The notes under the pieces were generated by a model, which did not search any database, had not been told where the DNA came from, and saw only the letters and a program-made list of their open reading frames with translations. Below are positions 44,067 to 55,245 of a DNA stretch of 64,000 nt, piece by piece. The DNA comes from Mantis religiosa (lineage: Eukaryota > Arthropoda > Insecta > Mantodea > Mantidae): positions 460,223,710-460,287,709 of the forward strand of contig CM060950.1 of NCBI GenBank assembly GCA_030765055.1, read 5' to 3'. Numbering within the stretch: position 1 is the first letter of the stretch; each line of letters begins with the position of its first letter. Made by a program: the position numbers and the translations under genes.

Positions 44067-45379
44067 CGAGGGCTGTTCAATAAAGAATGATCATAATTTT
44101 TTTAACAGTCATAATTTTTTGCACTAAAATTCAATCTTATTATACTCTGTTAGCTTAATGTGAAACAAACATGCCGTAGTAGTTTCATTATTGGTACTTC
44201 TGGTTCCCGCCTGTGAGAACCAGCCAAGTTCAGACATGTTTAGTATTGCCTACCGCTGCAATGGAAGTAACACGCAAGGAACAATATGCGGCTTTGAAAT
44301 TCTGCTTTCATCTCAACAAAGCTTCAGTTCAGGCCTATACAATGTTACAGGAGGCCTATGGAGAGTCTGTTCTTTCATACAGCACAACTTGAAGGTGGTT
44401 TAAAATGTTTAAAGAGGGGGGACAATCATTTCAAAGGAAGGTAGACCCGGTGCTCCAGTTACTGCTCTTACAGAAGAAAACATCAACACTGCAGCTGCCA
44501 TTGTGAGAGAGGATTGACGAATTACCTTAAGATCACTTTCTGAAATACTGAACAATTCATTGGGTGCCACTCACATGTTGGTGACAGAAACATTACACAT
44601 GAGACGTGTTTGTGCGTGATGGGTTCCAAGACTGTTGATTCCCGAACAAAAGGACATTCGCATGCACGTCTGCATGCATTTAAAGTTGCTGTTAGAGGAA
44701 GATCTGGAGTTTCTTTCAAACGTAATCAATGCTCATGAAACTTGGCTACAGCATTTTGATCTTGAGAGCAAACAGCAAAGCTCTATATGGAAATCTTCAT
44801 CACCAACCCCCAAAAAACAAAAGTGGTTGCTTCTGCTGGGAAAGTTATGGTATCTCATTCTTTGATATTCTTGAAATGGTTTATCAGCATGTTGTACCTG
44901 CACACACATCACTAACTGGACAATACTACAGGGATGTCCTGAAAACATTGCAAGTCCATATCAGGCGCAAAAGACCACATTTCCGTGAAGCAGGCTGGAT
45001 GCTGCACCACGATAATACACGGCCACATACTGCCAATGTTGTTGCTGAATATCTTGCAAACATCAATGTGAAGTGAATCCCTCACCCTCCCTATAGTCCG
45101 GATTTAGCCCCATGTGACTTTTTCTATTCCATAACTTGAAGAAATGCCTTCTTGGGAGACATAATTCATCATCAGAAGCAGTGGTGAAGGCTGCGGAGGT
45201 GATTTTGAAGGATCTGTCAAAAAATGGTTTCCAGCATGTCTTTGAAGACTGGCAGAAACACTGGAACAAGTGCATCGCATTCAGGGGAGACTATTTTGAG
45301 AAGGACCATCAAAATTATGAGGATGAGTAAAGGTACGTTGTCAAAAAAATTGTGATCATTCTTTATTGAACAGCCCTCA
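44067..45379 (+). mobile_element. Mariner element with both TIRs, decayed
   Basis: TIRs CGAGGGCTGTTCAATAAAGA and TCTTTATTGAACAGCCCTCA, TA on both sides. Same family as 33229-34515. Confidence 0.92.
44262..45330 (+). pseudogene. Mariner transposase, many stops and shifts
   Basis: The same domain order as the 33-kb copy can be followed. Asp1 is lost (NAHETWLQHFDLESK, Asp to His), Asp2 is readable (LHHDNTRPHTANVV), and a stop lies just before the SPDL region. Several stops are CGA to TGA changes relative to the 33-kb copy, as expected of methyl-CpG decay. It is older or more methylated than its relative. Confidence 0.88.
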
Positions 45380-47547
45380 TATTAATTAAAAAGAAGTGAA
45401 GCAATTGCATCCCGGTACATAGCCGTAGTATCGGGTAACTAAAGCCCATGATAAAGGTTGGAAATGTGGGTGTCATATCCATATATTAAAGAGATTCTCT
45501 TGATCTTTTACACTTATGGCCATTGCAACTTGGGGAGCATAGCCTACAGCAGGCATGGATGACTGAAGGTGTATTGGGATAAACAAGGAATACACCCAAA
45601 ATGAAGAAATTATTTTAATTTTAACACGTTTTTAATAACAGGACAGTACCTTTAATAAGAGAAGAGGATTACATGATGGACACCAACACTTTGCCAGGCA
45701 CTAACTACTTTCTTTACACTCAATGTCCCACCCTCAAAGAGGACATGCCAAACTATCCATTAATGTTATCCTTAACTCCTCCCTCATTTCCTGTTGCCAA
45801 GTGTCAGAAAGTTCCTGACATTTCTACTAATGCCAGGCTTGGGAGAAACTTTTAGATACAGGCTACCACATTTGTATAGTGACCGCGCTTAAAGCATTCC
45901 AAGGTGGCTCGCTTTGTACGGAAAAACTGTTCTTCCCCCTAACCATAATGTCATAAACAGCTTAGGATACACTTACCGGGTTGGAGGGGTGAAGAATGTT
46001 ATGCAGGTGTTTACAGCTGAGAATACCCAGGATTGCCGTTGTTTAAAATTACATTTAGAAGGGGAAAAAAATCAAGCTGAATTCAATGTAAGAAATAGTC
46101 ATTGATCTATTCAAATAAATTTTAAATGATTAATGTATCCTATAATAATACATAATGTTACAACCCTTTATAACATAACCGAAAAGAGATATATTACCTA
46201 TGCTGTTGTGGTATATTACCTACAAGAACTAAATGCGTAGTATTAGCATAATATCCAAGGAAAGCTTAGCAAAACATCATTACAATTTTAAAAGGGCTAA
46301 ATTGTATCAGTATGCATAAATTTGCGAGGGATATTTACTTGCACATTAAAGAAGCACTTTGGATATTCTGGTAGTTAATAATAATTTATAAGCAAAGATT
46401 GCACGTTAGAGCTTTGTTTATTGCAATCGTGAGCCGATTTATCCTAAAACATTTTCCTATATTCTATGGCAGCTACAGGTGGTGAATTTCTGTTGATTTA
46501 ACAAAGCAGTAAATACCTCAAAAGTAAAAAACGAACTAAGGAATTAAAGAAAAACTAGTAAGGAAACTCTCTCTACTACCCTTTTTAAATGCTGGAAGCT
46601 TTTTACAAGAATATCTGCTAATTTTACAAGTTTGAATAAATTTAAGCAGTGTAATTTTTTGGGTGGGGGGGAGGGTCCTTCTGTTAAACACAATTTAAGT
46701 AAATAATCATGTAAATTCCGCATAATAATTAAATGTCATAAACACTTTAGAACTCGAAAAAGGTTAGAAATACTGTTAGGTATATTTTACAAGTATGAAT
46801 GGAAATCCATGTTAGCATATCCATGTTAGGTTCGATTCCCACGGTCTCCACATCTTAATTAAATTATGCCAAGTGCTAAATGCCAATAACTATTAAACAC
46901 TAATAAATTTATAAAACTACACTAACTACACTAAGTAAAACACTATGTAACTTCTATAAATATACGCTTAATTAACACACATAAGAAGCACGTTTGCACA
47001 GTCTAAGCTAATAGAAGGTACCGCAGTTCTGAGGACACAAGAAAATATTGCAACAGCGCTTTAACTTGGTGAACATATTGAGAAGGACCAACCCATATGT
47101 TTAAGGGTGGAAGACCCTTATAATTGCTTACATGCGAGGATGTGTGGTCAGAAGTGAAAGCTTTGATGCTACATGGGATGGAATGAATGCGGCTACTATA
47201 CTCGGAAGTCAGCAATTCCTTGCCAATCTAGTAGATTTCGCTTCTGATTTAGGTTGACAGTTCCCACTCAACATACAGAGCAACAAGAAGATGGCCATGC
47301 TTATTGTCTTTATGACATTATTTTCCTATAAAAGAAAGCATCCTAAAAAAGGCAGGTGGGTGGATTCCAGACCGAATGCCAAACAAAGGCAATTACATAT
47401 TCTGTCACTTTTACCAGTATTTTAATTTCAGATACGAGTACTAAAATAAAGCCAATTTTATGTTAAAAGCTTTCTTCAAAAATAAAATCAGTCATATACA
47501 AGAATAAATAACAAGTTAAATATACAAGCAGTAAGTATATACCTTAC
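45380..47547. other. No gene seen
   Basis: A 2.2-kb intron stretch. Includes a G-rich run near 46663-46675 (GGGTGGGGGGGAGGG). No exon, SINE or TIR is recognised. Confidence 0.45.
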
Positions 47548-47669
47548 CTTCTTTCTCCATGACACTGTTGGCTCAGGATAACCTTTGGCTTCACACATAA
47601 GGGTAAGTGGCGAACCCTTCTCCACCACAAGCTGGCTGGGAGGTACAATTTTTACGATCTTTGCTGGGA
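47548..47669 (-). CDS. Klingon-type adhesion protein, exon 2 (first half of Ig2)
   Basis: Acceptor TTTATAG, donor GTAAGG, phase 1 in and phase 0 out. It encodes PAKIVKIVPPSQLVVEKG, then the first Ig2 cysteine (LTLMCEAKGYPEP) and the core tryptophan (TVSWRKK). The motif Cys-x-Ala-x-Gly-x-Pro-x-Pro-x-Val-x-Trp is the classic I-set/C2 Ig strand B-C pattern. The second half of Ig2 is on the next exon. The intron upstream is 15.9 kb and is filled with SINEs, PLEs and an N2 element. Confidence 0.92.
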
Positions 47670-48187
47670 CTATAAACAAACAACTGGCTTCGTTATAAAC
47701 ATACACTGGTCAACACTGAGGTTGCCTCTATGACTAAAATCAATGGATAAACGCCAAAATTAATATTCTGATAATAAACAAAATATCAAATATGTGGAAT
47801 GTGTGCATGTTTTGTGTTAACTTAAATCATCAGTCTGTTTCAGCAGTTAAATGTGTTATGTAATTATGTAAATGAAATTGCTGTGTTAAAAAATATCTTC
47901 AAATCTGAATGTTTTCTCTTCAATTTTGTAACCAATAGTTACCTATACTGTGTAGAAATTTGCAGCCGTTTGGTTAAAAAAAATTAACTTTTAGTACAAT
48001 ATTCTTTCACAACACTTTGATATATCTAGTTATGCATGTCCAAAATTGATGTATTGTATTCACATGATTTACTCTATTCATTCTTCTACAAACCACCCAT
48101 ACAAAAGTTTATTATCTTATCTCTTTTTATTAATCCAGATAAACCTGTGTTACACATCTGTTCCAGGTATAAGGAGGATACAGTTTT
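47670..48187. other. No gene seen
   Basis: AT-rich intron sequence. Confidence 0.4.
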
Positions 48188-48198
48188 AAAAGCATGAC

Positions 48199-48424
48199 GC
48201 CTGCCTCGATAGCGTAGATGGTAGTGTGAGGTCCCAAGTTCGAATCTCGGTTAGGGTGAGTTACCTGGATAAGGCTTTTCCGGAGTTTTCCCTTATCCTG
48301 ATAGACGAATGTCAGGTAACTGTAAGCTCCATGGACCCCTGACTCATTTGAGCATCATTTCATTCATTTCATTCATTGTCCGACATGACTTACTGTTGGA
48401 GGACGTAAATTACAACAACAACAA
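48199..48424 (+). repeat. SINE-B with 11-bp target duplication
   Basis: AAAAGCATGAC at 48188-48198 and 48425-48435. Head GCCTGCCTCGATAGCGTAGA, AGTTCGAATCTCGG, end ACGTAAATTACAACAACAAC. An internal part of the tRNA-like head (about 20 bases around the anticodon arm) is deleted. Confidence 0.88.
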
Positions 48425-48539
48425 AAAAGCATGACACTATGTGATGTCTTTGATATTCCATGCTCCTAGCATGACGATGAGAAAAGATGAGCAGTAAAAC
48501 GAACTGTAATATAATTTTGAGTCAAGCTAGTCCATACTC

Positions 48540-49060
48540 CAAATATTGCTAGTATTTACCTAGGACGCATTTCATTACGACCTTCCTAACATTCTCAGCT
48601 AATGTCAACTGTTGAATTTTGATTTTGTGAACTCCTTGGAGGCGATAGGGTAGTCTCTGTTGGTATCTTGATGAACTTTAAGTTCAGATTCTCTTCAAAG
48701 GTGGTGTCAAAACTGAAGAGTTTTTCTTCATATTTCTTTATGAAAATCTTTTCCCACATGGTTAATGCAGTTGGACCCTGAACACTTTTTAATAAATGGA
48801 TTTCTCTGGCCCCACAGAACAAATTCAGTGTACAACACCTTTAGAAATCACATAATACAAAAGAGGAAACCACAGACAAAAACTCAGGTGTGTACCGGAT
48901 AAACTGCAAAGGCTGCAACAACTTTTACACTGGCAAAACAAAAAGGAATTTGAATATTAGGCTTAAAGAACTTTTAGGAACATCAAGAACAAAGAAATAG
49001 ACAAATTGGCGGTAGCATGCCATTTTTGGAATGAGACTCATGATAGAGAAGAAGAACATA
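48540..49060. mobile_element. Fold-back PLE, family F, head-to-head GIY-YIG halves
   Basis: On minus, 48822-48595 reads REIHLLKSVQGPTALTMWEK and IFIKKYEEKLFSFDTTFEEN, the endonuclease end, then a ribozyme-like motif. On plus, 48890-49040 reads GVYRINCKGCNNFYTGKTKR and KLAVACHFWNETHD, the endonuclease start. They meet near 48850. The minus frame's stop TGA lies in the ribozyme core box. Confidence 0.75.
48559..48602 (-). ncRNA. Hammerhead-like motif, family F
   Basis: Minus strand: stem I TTAG/CTAG (4 bp), core CTGAGAA (G8 to A), stem II about GTTAGGAAGGTCGTAAT with weak pairing, GAAA, stem III ATGCGT (self-complementary with G-U), cleavage base C. Confidence 0.42.
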
Positions 49061-49079
49061 CAGAACATGATAGCTCAAG

Positions 49080-49224
49080 TTAAGAGCAACTGGAGTGAGA
49101 CTGGGAGATGCATGGTTCAAATCCTGGCAATGGTATTGAATTTTTAGTCTGATTCTATCTATCCAAACCTTGGCCTTCAGACGGCTAGTGTGGAAGAACG
49201 ATTAACTTCCATCAATTAACCTAA
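49080..49224 (+). repeat. SINE-A, diverged
   Basis: ATAGCTCAAGTTAAGAGCAA and GGTTCAAATCCTGG, tail ATTTTTAGTCTGATTCTATC. Confidence 0.72.
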
Positions 49225-49530
49225 TAATAGTGGTTTAACCATGAAGCCTGGGACTTAAGTACTTACAATAGTAAGTCGCCACAAATGATGCATATCTCAT
49301 ATATGAGAAACCCTTGTAGTTTACCAGGAAAAATACGAGAAGAGTATTTAGTGTCATGCCGACATGTTGGCCATAATAGCTCAATGGTTAAGAGCAGCCG
49401 GATGGAGACCAGGAGATTAATGGTTCGAATCCTAGCTATGACACTGAATTTTTCAATCTGACTCTACCTATCCAAACCTTAGCCTACAGTTGGCTAGTGT
49501 GGAAGAATGATTAGTTTCCATCAATATTGT
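49225..49530 (+). repeat. SINE-A, with leader, tandem with previous
   Basis: GGGACTTAAGTACTTACAAT, GGCCATAATAGCTCAATGGT and GGTTCGAATCCTAG, tail CTAGTGTGGAAGAATGATTA. Confidence 0.8.
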
Positions 49531-51240
49531 CGCCGACTGCATTGTTGCGAGGAGGCGCTGCCGAAGCAGACAAAGAGACAGATAGTGCAGTATGGAGATA
49601 AAAGCTTGTCGAAACAGATAAAGATACAGATAGCTGACTGGAAGTTTCGATTTGTTTGTTACAGAGCATTCCAGAAACGTCTAGAAATATGAAAAGAGGA
49701 TATAAGGAAGCCGGACTCGCCAGGAGGTAGAGTCAAAATGGAAGTTAATAATCATGTGCGTACAGCTGTGTTTTGAAAGTGAACTCTTTTGGTTATGATC
49801 AACGACCTTGCAGATTGTATTTGTGTATTTTACGTAATTCTGCTACCGTAAGGGTTGACCAAAGTGTATTTCTAAGCAAATAAAGAACATTTTGAATTTC
49901 TACAAATTGAACTTTTAACTCTATGAACCCACAAAGTCACAATATGTAATTGAAGTTAAAACTTTAAATACCTATGTTACAAAGTGATATTTTCCTTTTA
50001 AAGAATTGACCAATCGGCTGCTTTAAGTGTTTTAATTAAAATTAATTGCTGTTGTTTGAAAATAATAAGACCAATACTCTACTGGGTATCCACAGAAAAA
50101 CTTCTGTAAGCATTGCAGCACTGAGATTGAACCCAGGTCACTTTGGTGTAACTACTTGGCCGCAGCATTCCTTTATCTCAAAGAGAATAACAGAACAAAC
50201 GTTTTCCTTAAGTTTTTCATAATACTCACTATTGTGACGTGATTTGTATTTGAAACAAAATGTTTAGTTCTAAAATCTGGCTGGTGGGGTATTTCTCTTT
50301 AGATGGGATTATATCCTACCATTTTTTTTAAAGTCTGTAAAGTGTGAATGAATGTTAAATGCAATAAAAAGTATTTTTATTTAATGTAGAATTACATACA
50401 TGAGAATATATTTCTGAAGTACTCATTTTACTTCAGTAGAATTAGGAAAGGAAAATGCAATAGTTATACTGAAATAGCTCCGAAAAGGAAACAATTGCAA
50501 AAAATACTAATGGGTCCAGTGAAACACTTCCAAAATAACAGTCCTCCAACTTTGCACTAACATGAGTTGCGTATGTTTATAACTAGTTCCATACATAACA
50601 TTATGATTATATTTTATGTTAAAGTACAACATTTACAAGTATGCATATGGAGTGAAATATTGGACTGCCTTGCTTCCAAGTTGCAGCGAACAGCAGCGTC
50701 CGCTAAAAATATTCTAACTTAATTATCTTTATAAGCTTTTGTGATACACAACTGAAGGGCAATCACCTGAGATGCCATTTTGGAACACACAATCATAAGC
50801 ATCATACAAACCAATACAAGACAGTTATTATAATAATGATGGATGTCAAATACTTTAACATGAAAAAAAAGTTAGCAATAATTATAATATGTGTACTGAT
50901 TAAGGAGAAACAATGTACAGAATGGTGTAGAGTAGAAAAGCAGTATCAAAAAGGCATTCTGAGGTAAGGAATCAGAAGCTTGCACTACATGTGTCAACGT
51001 TAAATCTGTTAAGTTGAAGTCTCGTGGATATCAAGACTTAATTAAATTGCACTCCTGGATGGTACTAGTCACCGTCAATCGGTATAGATTGTTCTGGACT
51101 CGTGACCTCCGTGGGATGAGGTGTGGGGGAGAGGGGAACCGTTGTCTGGTTACACAGCGAGTGAGTAATACAGTAAACATTCAGTAATCACCTGCAGAAA
51201 GTCACGTAGCCTACTTGTGTAGCAAAATGCAGAGCTAGTT
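49531..51240. other. No gene seen; short dispersed repeat
   Basis: ACAATGTACAGAATGGTGTA (50910) is one more copy of the short repeat at 43110. Near 50120-50170 GAGATTGAACCCAGGTCACT is B-box-like (minus), a possible SINE scrap. Nothing else is recognised. Confidence 0.4.
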
Positions 51241-51271
51241 CAGTGAAGTAAGATTTACTTATCTTCTTACC

Positions 51272-51586
51272 ATGTCTGAAGATCCTAAGAAATTTAAGGT
51301 TGTACATTTGGAAGGGCATGAAATTATAAGTAGCGTTATAGATAAATGTTATGAAGAAGCTTTGAAAAAACAATATTCATATCCAGTGTCACAAGCTACA
51401 CAACAGGCTGCCGCTTGTGTAATAAGTAGGCTACATGTTATCTTCCCAGCATTTCTATCTGTGCGCGACTCATATATCATTACGTCACCTTGTCTATACG
51501 TGTGTATGTCTGTAGTGAACGCATTCCTTTCAGAGTTCATAAGGCCAGAACATAACAATACATCTTATGTAAAGCCTACTGAATAG
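51272..51586 (+). pseudogene. Transposon protein N-terminus (HTH start)
   Basis: MSEDPKKFKVVHLEGHEIIS then SVIDKCYEEALKKQYSYPVS and QATQQAAACV. This looks like the opening of the same mobile-element HTH protein type as 4960-5330 (helical, ending in a 'A..CGVS' helix). The later part of the frame has no sense. Weak evidence. Confidence 0.4.
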
Positions 51587-51648
51587 TACAGTAATACCAT
51601 CTTCTTCAGTACAGTATGCACATGTAATGTCTCAATGCATACAACTAT

Positions 51649-53027
51649 ATGCGGTGTTCATTTTTATCTGTGGTTATACTGCGCAAAATTTGACATCAGT
51701 AACATTGCTGATGGAACAAGTTTATGTACGATAACCCTAGCAGCTTGCGATTGTATTTGATGTACTAACAGCAGCTTTGAGGCCTCCCTTTACCGGCAGG
51801 TAAATATACAATTTGAGAGGTGGGTCCTGCCTGCATGATATAAAGATGCGTAATTTTGCTTGGTGCGTAGATACGATAGCTCTTGTGGTTTGTTTTAATG
51901 ATTGTGAACACTATAAATGACGAATAAATACAAACAATATCTTGCAATTTGGTGCTTCTCTGTGAACATATATAACTTAATATAATTTAATAAAGGAATT
52001 CCAAATTAATAACAGTATTAGTTTTAAAACATTTTAATAAAGAAACAGATTTTTTTGTCCTTTCAACAGTGCACGTCATATCAAATGATGAATGAATGAA
52101 TTAATGAATGAAATTATGAATGAAATGGGTGATATGATGCTCAAATGAGTCCAGGGTCCCTAGAGCTCGGAGTTACCCGATAACCATCTTGGTATGATAA
52201 GGGAAATCCCTGGAAAAAGCCTTATCCAGGTAACTCATCTTTAGCGAGATTCGAACACGCAACATCTTGAGTGTGAGGCACGCGCGCTACCTCACATCAC
52301 GGAGGCAGGCAAGAAACAGATTATTTAATATTATATAAATATAATATTTATTTATTATAGTTATTACTTCTAGTTTGGCACCAATCACTTTATAGCGTCC
52401 AGTGTCTGTCTTTTTGCGAGTAACTGATCCTGTATCTTGGAAATGTTTGATGCACTTATTGGTTTTAAAAGACATAAGGATATCAACATTAATAGACATT
52501 TTAATTAAATGTGAGAATGACAAAAAATTTATATCATATATGGATAAAACGTAAGGCATTCATGTTCCAAACGGTACCTGGACACTTTTGACAACATTAT
52601 GCTCTGAGGGACTTGTCTGAATGCTGGATAGTGTTACATAAACTCCTCTATACGGTGGTTTAAATTATTTATATCTCTCACCAATTTTAATGCCGGTATG
52701 AAAGTAGCATTCGACCATGAAGACGCGGTGCCTTTGTCCATATCCATGATGGTAATCTTTACAGTATAAACGTGCTGCTTATACATATTTATGTACTAGA
52801 ATGTTAATCACGATTACCGTCAGAAGGGTGAAAGGAGAGGCTGGTTGTATTAGTTATCAGAGCAACCACACTGAGAGAGCTGTAATTTGCTTACTGTTCC
52901 GCAAAAATTATCGTATCTTCTCGGTAGAGGGCACTATGAAATCAAGATAGACTCACCAGTCAACTATGATGTCATTCTTCCTCAATCGGAGGGAGGGAAG
53001 TAACAAATAAAAATGAACACCGTGTAG
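51649..53027 (-). mobile_element. N2 TIR element, copy 4, with SINE-B inside
   Basis: Ends GCGGTGTTCATTTTTATCTG and AAATAAAAATGAACACCGTG. The minus frame 52559-52350 has VDILMSFKTNKCIKHFQDTG followed by SVTRKKTDTGRYKVIGAKLE, the best view of the N2 HTH-like protein. The SINE at 52052-52310 is inserted with a 12-bp duplication. Confidence 0.78.
52052..52310 (-). repeat. SINE-B with 12-bp target duplication
   Basis: AAGAAACAGATT at 52040-52051 and 52311-52322. The 3' end includes GAATGAATGAATTAATGAAT, a local GAAT expansion not seen in other copies. Confidence 0.85.
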
Positions 53028-53342
53028 TAAACACAACAGATCTAGGCATGGGAAAATTTGTGTTATCTCAGAAGCGAGTTTCTTACTAGTTCTGGTTGCA
53101 ACCGAACAAATGCATGCTGGAGTAGGATATGGGACAGTCAATGTCAAATATCCATATACTTTATGTGTCGCACAATTAGACATACTTACTGTTAAGATTA
53201 AAGAGTGTATATGTATTTAAATATGTCAGTGTCTCATTGTACGGACATTGGTAACTACAGTATGATGTCAATCAACTGCCTTAAATCTTCCACATCTGAA
53301 ATCTCTTCCTCTTCTATTGTTTCCCATACATCATAGGTACCA

Positions 53343-53440
53343 CCATGCCCACCTCGGTAGCATAGAAGGTAGTGTGTCTGTCTCACGTTCAAGAGGTTCC
53401 GAGTTTGAATCTTGGTCATGGTGAGCTAAGTGGTTACGTA
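53343..53440 (+). repeat. SINE-B, 3'-truncated
   Basis: GCCCACCTCGGTAGCATAGA and GAGTTTGAATCTTGG; the copy ends abruptly at a PLE border. Confidence 0.7.
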
Positions 53441-53578
53441 GACTTCCACGGCCTTTATCCATTACTTTTTTACCTGGCTTCCAGTGTGGTCCGCGTTCTG
53501 TTGCTTATAATTTCTTAAAAATCTTGATGACGTTTCGCCGTAAACTATGTCAGGCTTCTTCATTGCACAACTGCAAAT

Positions 53579-53792
53579 ACAGGGTGTCCATAAATGAATA
53601 TCGGGGTTTTAACGCTTTATAACATTAATTTTATTAAACTTACAGTAAGCTCGTATATAAAACTGTTTGAGTTGCTCTTTCATGTGACATATATTTCATT
53701 ACTGTAAGTTTAATAAAATTAATGTTATAATGTTATAATGTTATAATGTTATAAAGCGTTAAAACCCCGATATTCATTTATGGACACCCTGT
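53579..53792. mobile_element. MITE, nearly perfect fold-back
   Basis: ACAGGGTGTCCATAAATGAA and TTCATTTATGGACACCCTGT, with pairing through TTAACGCTTTATAACATTAA. The centre has a TTATAATG tandem (53725-53752) in only one arm. Confidence 0.88.
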
Positions 53793-54278
53793 ATTTAAGA
53801 TGGTTGCTGCTTTTATACTCTCTCTGTCCCCGTCCACCTGCAATCCTATTGGTTCCTTCTCCTCCAATGGGAGGATGTGTTAATAGGGTCTTCCATATCA
53901 TGCTGAGTGGTTTGCCGGTGTCACGGTTCAGAATGCTCCTTGCTTTAAATATTTCAATGCTTTCTCTCACTATCCTTTGAGAGAAATTGTCACAAATAGC
54001 TAAAATCTCCAAATTATCAAAATCAATGTGGTGGCCGGTGGTCTCTGCGTGTTGTGCGATGGCAGATTTTTCTGGTTGCGAAAGTTTCATTTTATATGTT
54101 CATTCTTTCTAGTGTTGCTGGATCTGCCAGTTTGACTTACATATGATTTACCACAATCAGATGTTATTTTATAAATAGCCGAATTATTTTGTAGAGGGTT
54201 CTTATCTCTGAGTGGCCTTATGAAAGAATGTAGCTTTTTAACAGCCATGTATCTTGTTTGAATATCGTGGCATTGCAA
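53749..54278 (-). pseudogene. PLE RT end plus GIY-YIG endonuclease, frameshifted
   Basis: Frame 1 (54278-54087) has KLHSFIRPLRDKNPLQNNSA then IYKITSDCGKSYVSQTGRSS. Frame 2 (54090-53749) has KSAIAQHAETTGHHIDFDNL and SIEIFKARSILNRDTGKPLS. The GIY-YIG core 'YxG.T.R' appears as YVSQTGRS, and AxHxxxTGHxIDF is the usual second block of this subgroup. A frameshift near 54088 and the MITE break the gene. Confidence 0.82.
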
Positions 54279-54481
54279 TGTTTTTGCAATTCTTTCTGTT
54301 ACTCCTCGAACGTAAGGAATGTAAGCTTTCTTCGCGTCAGTCTTTTCCGGATGTTTGATATTTGGATATTTCTTATTTATATTGATATCTCGGTTCAGAT
54401 AACCGTTGGCCTTTAGTACATTTCGAAGGTGCTTTAATTCTGGATTAAGGTATTCTTTGTCACATACACATAAGGCACATT

Positions 54482-54640
54482 GACAGATAAGGTTTCTCTG
54501 GGGTTCTCACTTATTCTGTAAGACCAATGTCTGGTAAATCTCAGCTCTATGGACCTTAGGCTCATTTGAATTTTATTTCACCCATTTCATTCATTGTCCG
54601 ATGACAACACTGGACAAAGAAAATTAAAAAAAAAAAAAAA
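54482..54640 (+). repeat. SINE-B, 5'-truncated
   Basis: CTGTAAGACCAATGTCTGGT, GGCTCATTTGAATTTTATTT, CATTGTCCGATGACAACACT and a poly-A end. Confidence 0.7.
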
Positions 54641-54999
54641 TAATGGGGGGGGATAGGCATAACCATTGTTGTCACTACTTTCTGCACCATTATTCTAAAT
54701 GATTAGATTATATTTGATTAGATTTATTGTGCATATTCCAAAATTTTACAATTTACAACATTTGTTGCTACCTTGGCTTACATGACACCCTGGTCTTCTG
54801 CTCTGCCAGGCAGCTCTTAACCTCCATACCTCTTTGTTACTTAATTAGTCCCATTCTTCCCCCTCATCTTCCTTTCTTATATTCGTTACATTTCTGGCCC
54901 ATTTTTCTTTTACTTTCTGCAAGAACTCACCAATACTTCTTACCTTCTTTTCCTCCCTGCCCATTAACATTTTTATAGCTACTATCCTCTTCTCTACTT

Positions 55000-55245
55000 G
55001 GTACGAAAGTAGCATTCGACCATGAAGACGTGGTGGTCTGTGTTCATATCCAGGGGAAGCTGGTTGTGTTAGTTATCAGCGCAACCACACTAAGAGCGCT
55101 GTACTTTGCTTACTGTTTCACAAAAATTACCTCTTCTTCTCGTAGAAGACACTATGATTTCAAGACAGACTCACTAGTCAACTATGACGTCATTCTTGCT
55201 CAATAGGAGGGCGGGAAATAATGAATAAAAATGAACACCCTGTAC
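55000..55245 (+). mobile_element. N2 TIR element, copy 5 (right-end fragment)
   Basis: GAAGACGTGGTGGTCTGTGT, AGCGCAACCACACTAAGAGC and GGAGGGCGGGAAATAATGAA match the right third of copy 1 and copy 4; it ends AAAAATGAACACCCTGTACA. Confidence 0.75.

Larger units (their letters stand above)
53441..54480 (-). mobile_element. Penelope-like element, different subgroup, split by a MITE
   Basis: On minus: RT thumb end (GYLNRDININKKYPNIKHPE, then IPYVRGVTERIAKTLQCHDI near 54330-54260), then the GIY-YIG frame, then a decayed ribozyme end GGCGAAACGTCATC at about 53525-53540. It is clearly different from families A-J. A fold-back MITE (53579-53792) sits in its 3' part. Confidence 0.8.

Noticed and set aside
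51272..51586. Possible intact small host gene
   Set aside because: The first 50 residues look like a mobile-element HTH protein and the rest is meaningless; listed as a transposon scrap only.
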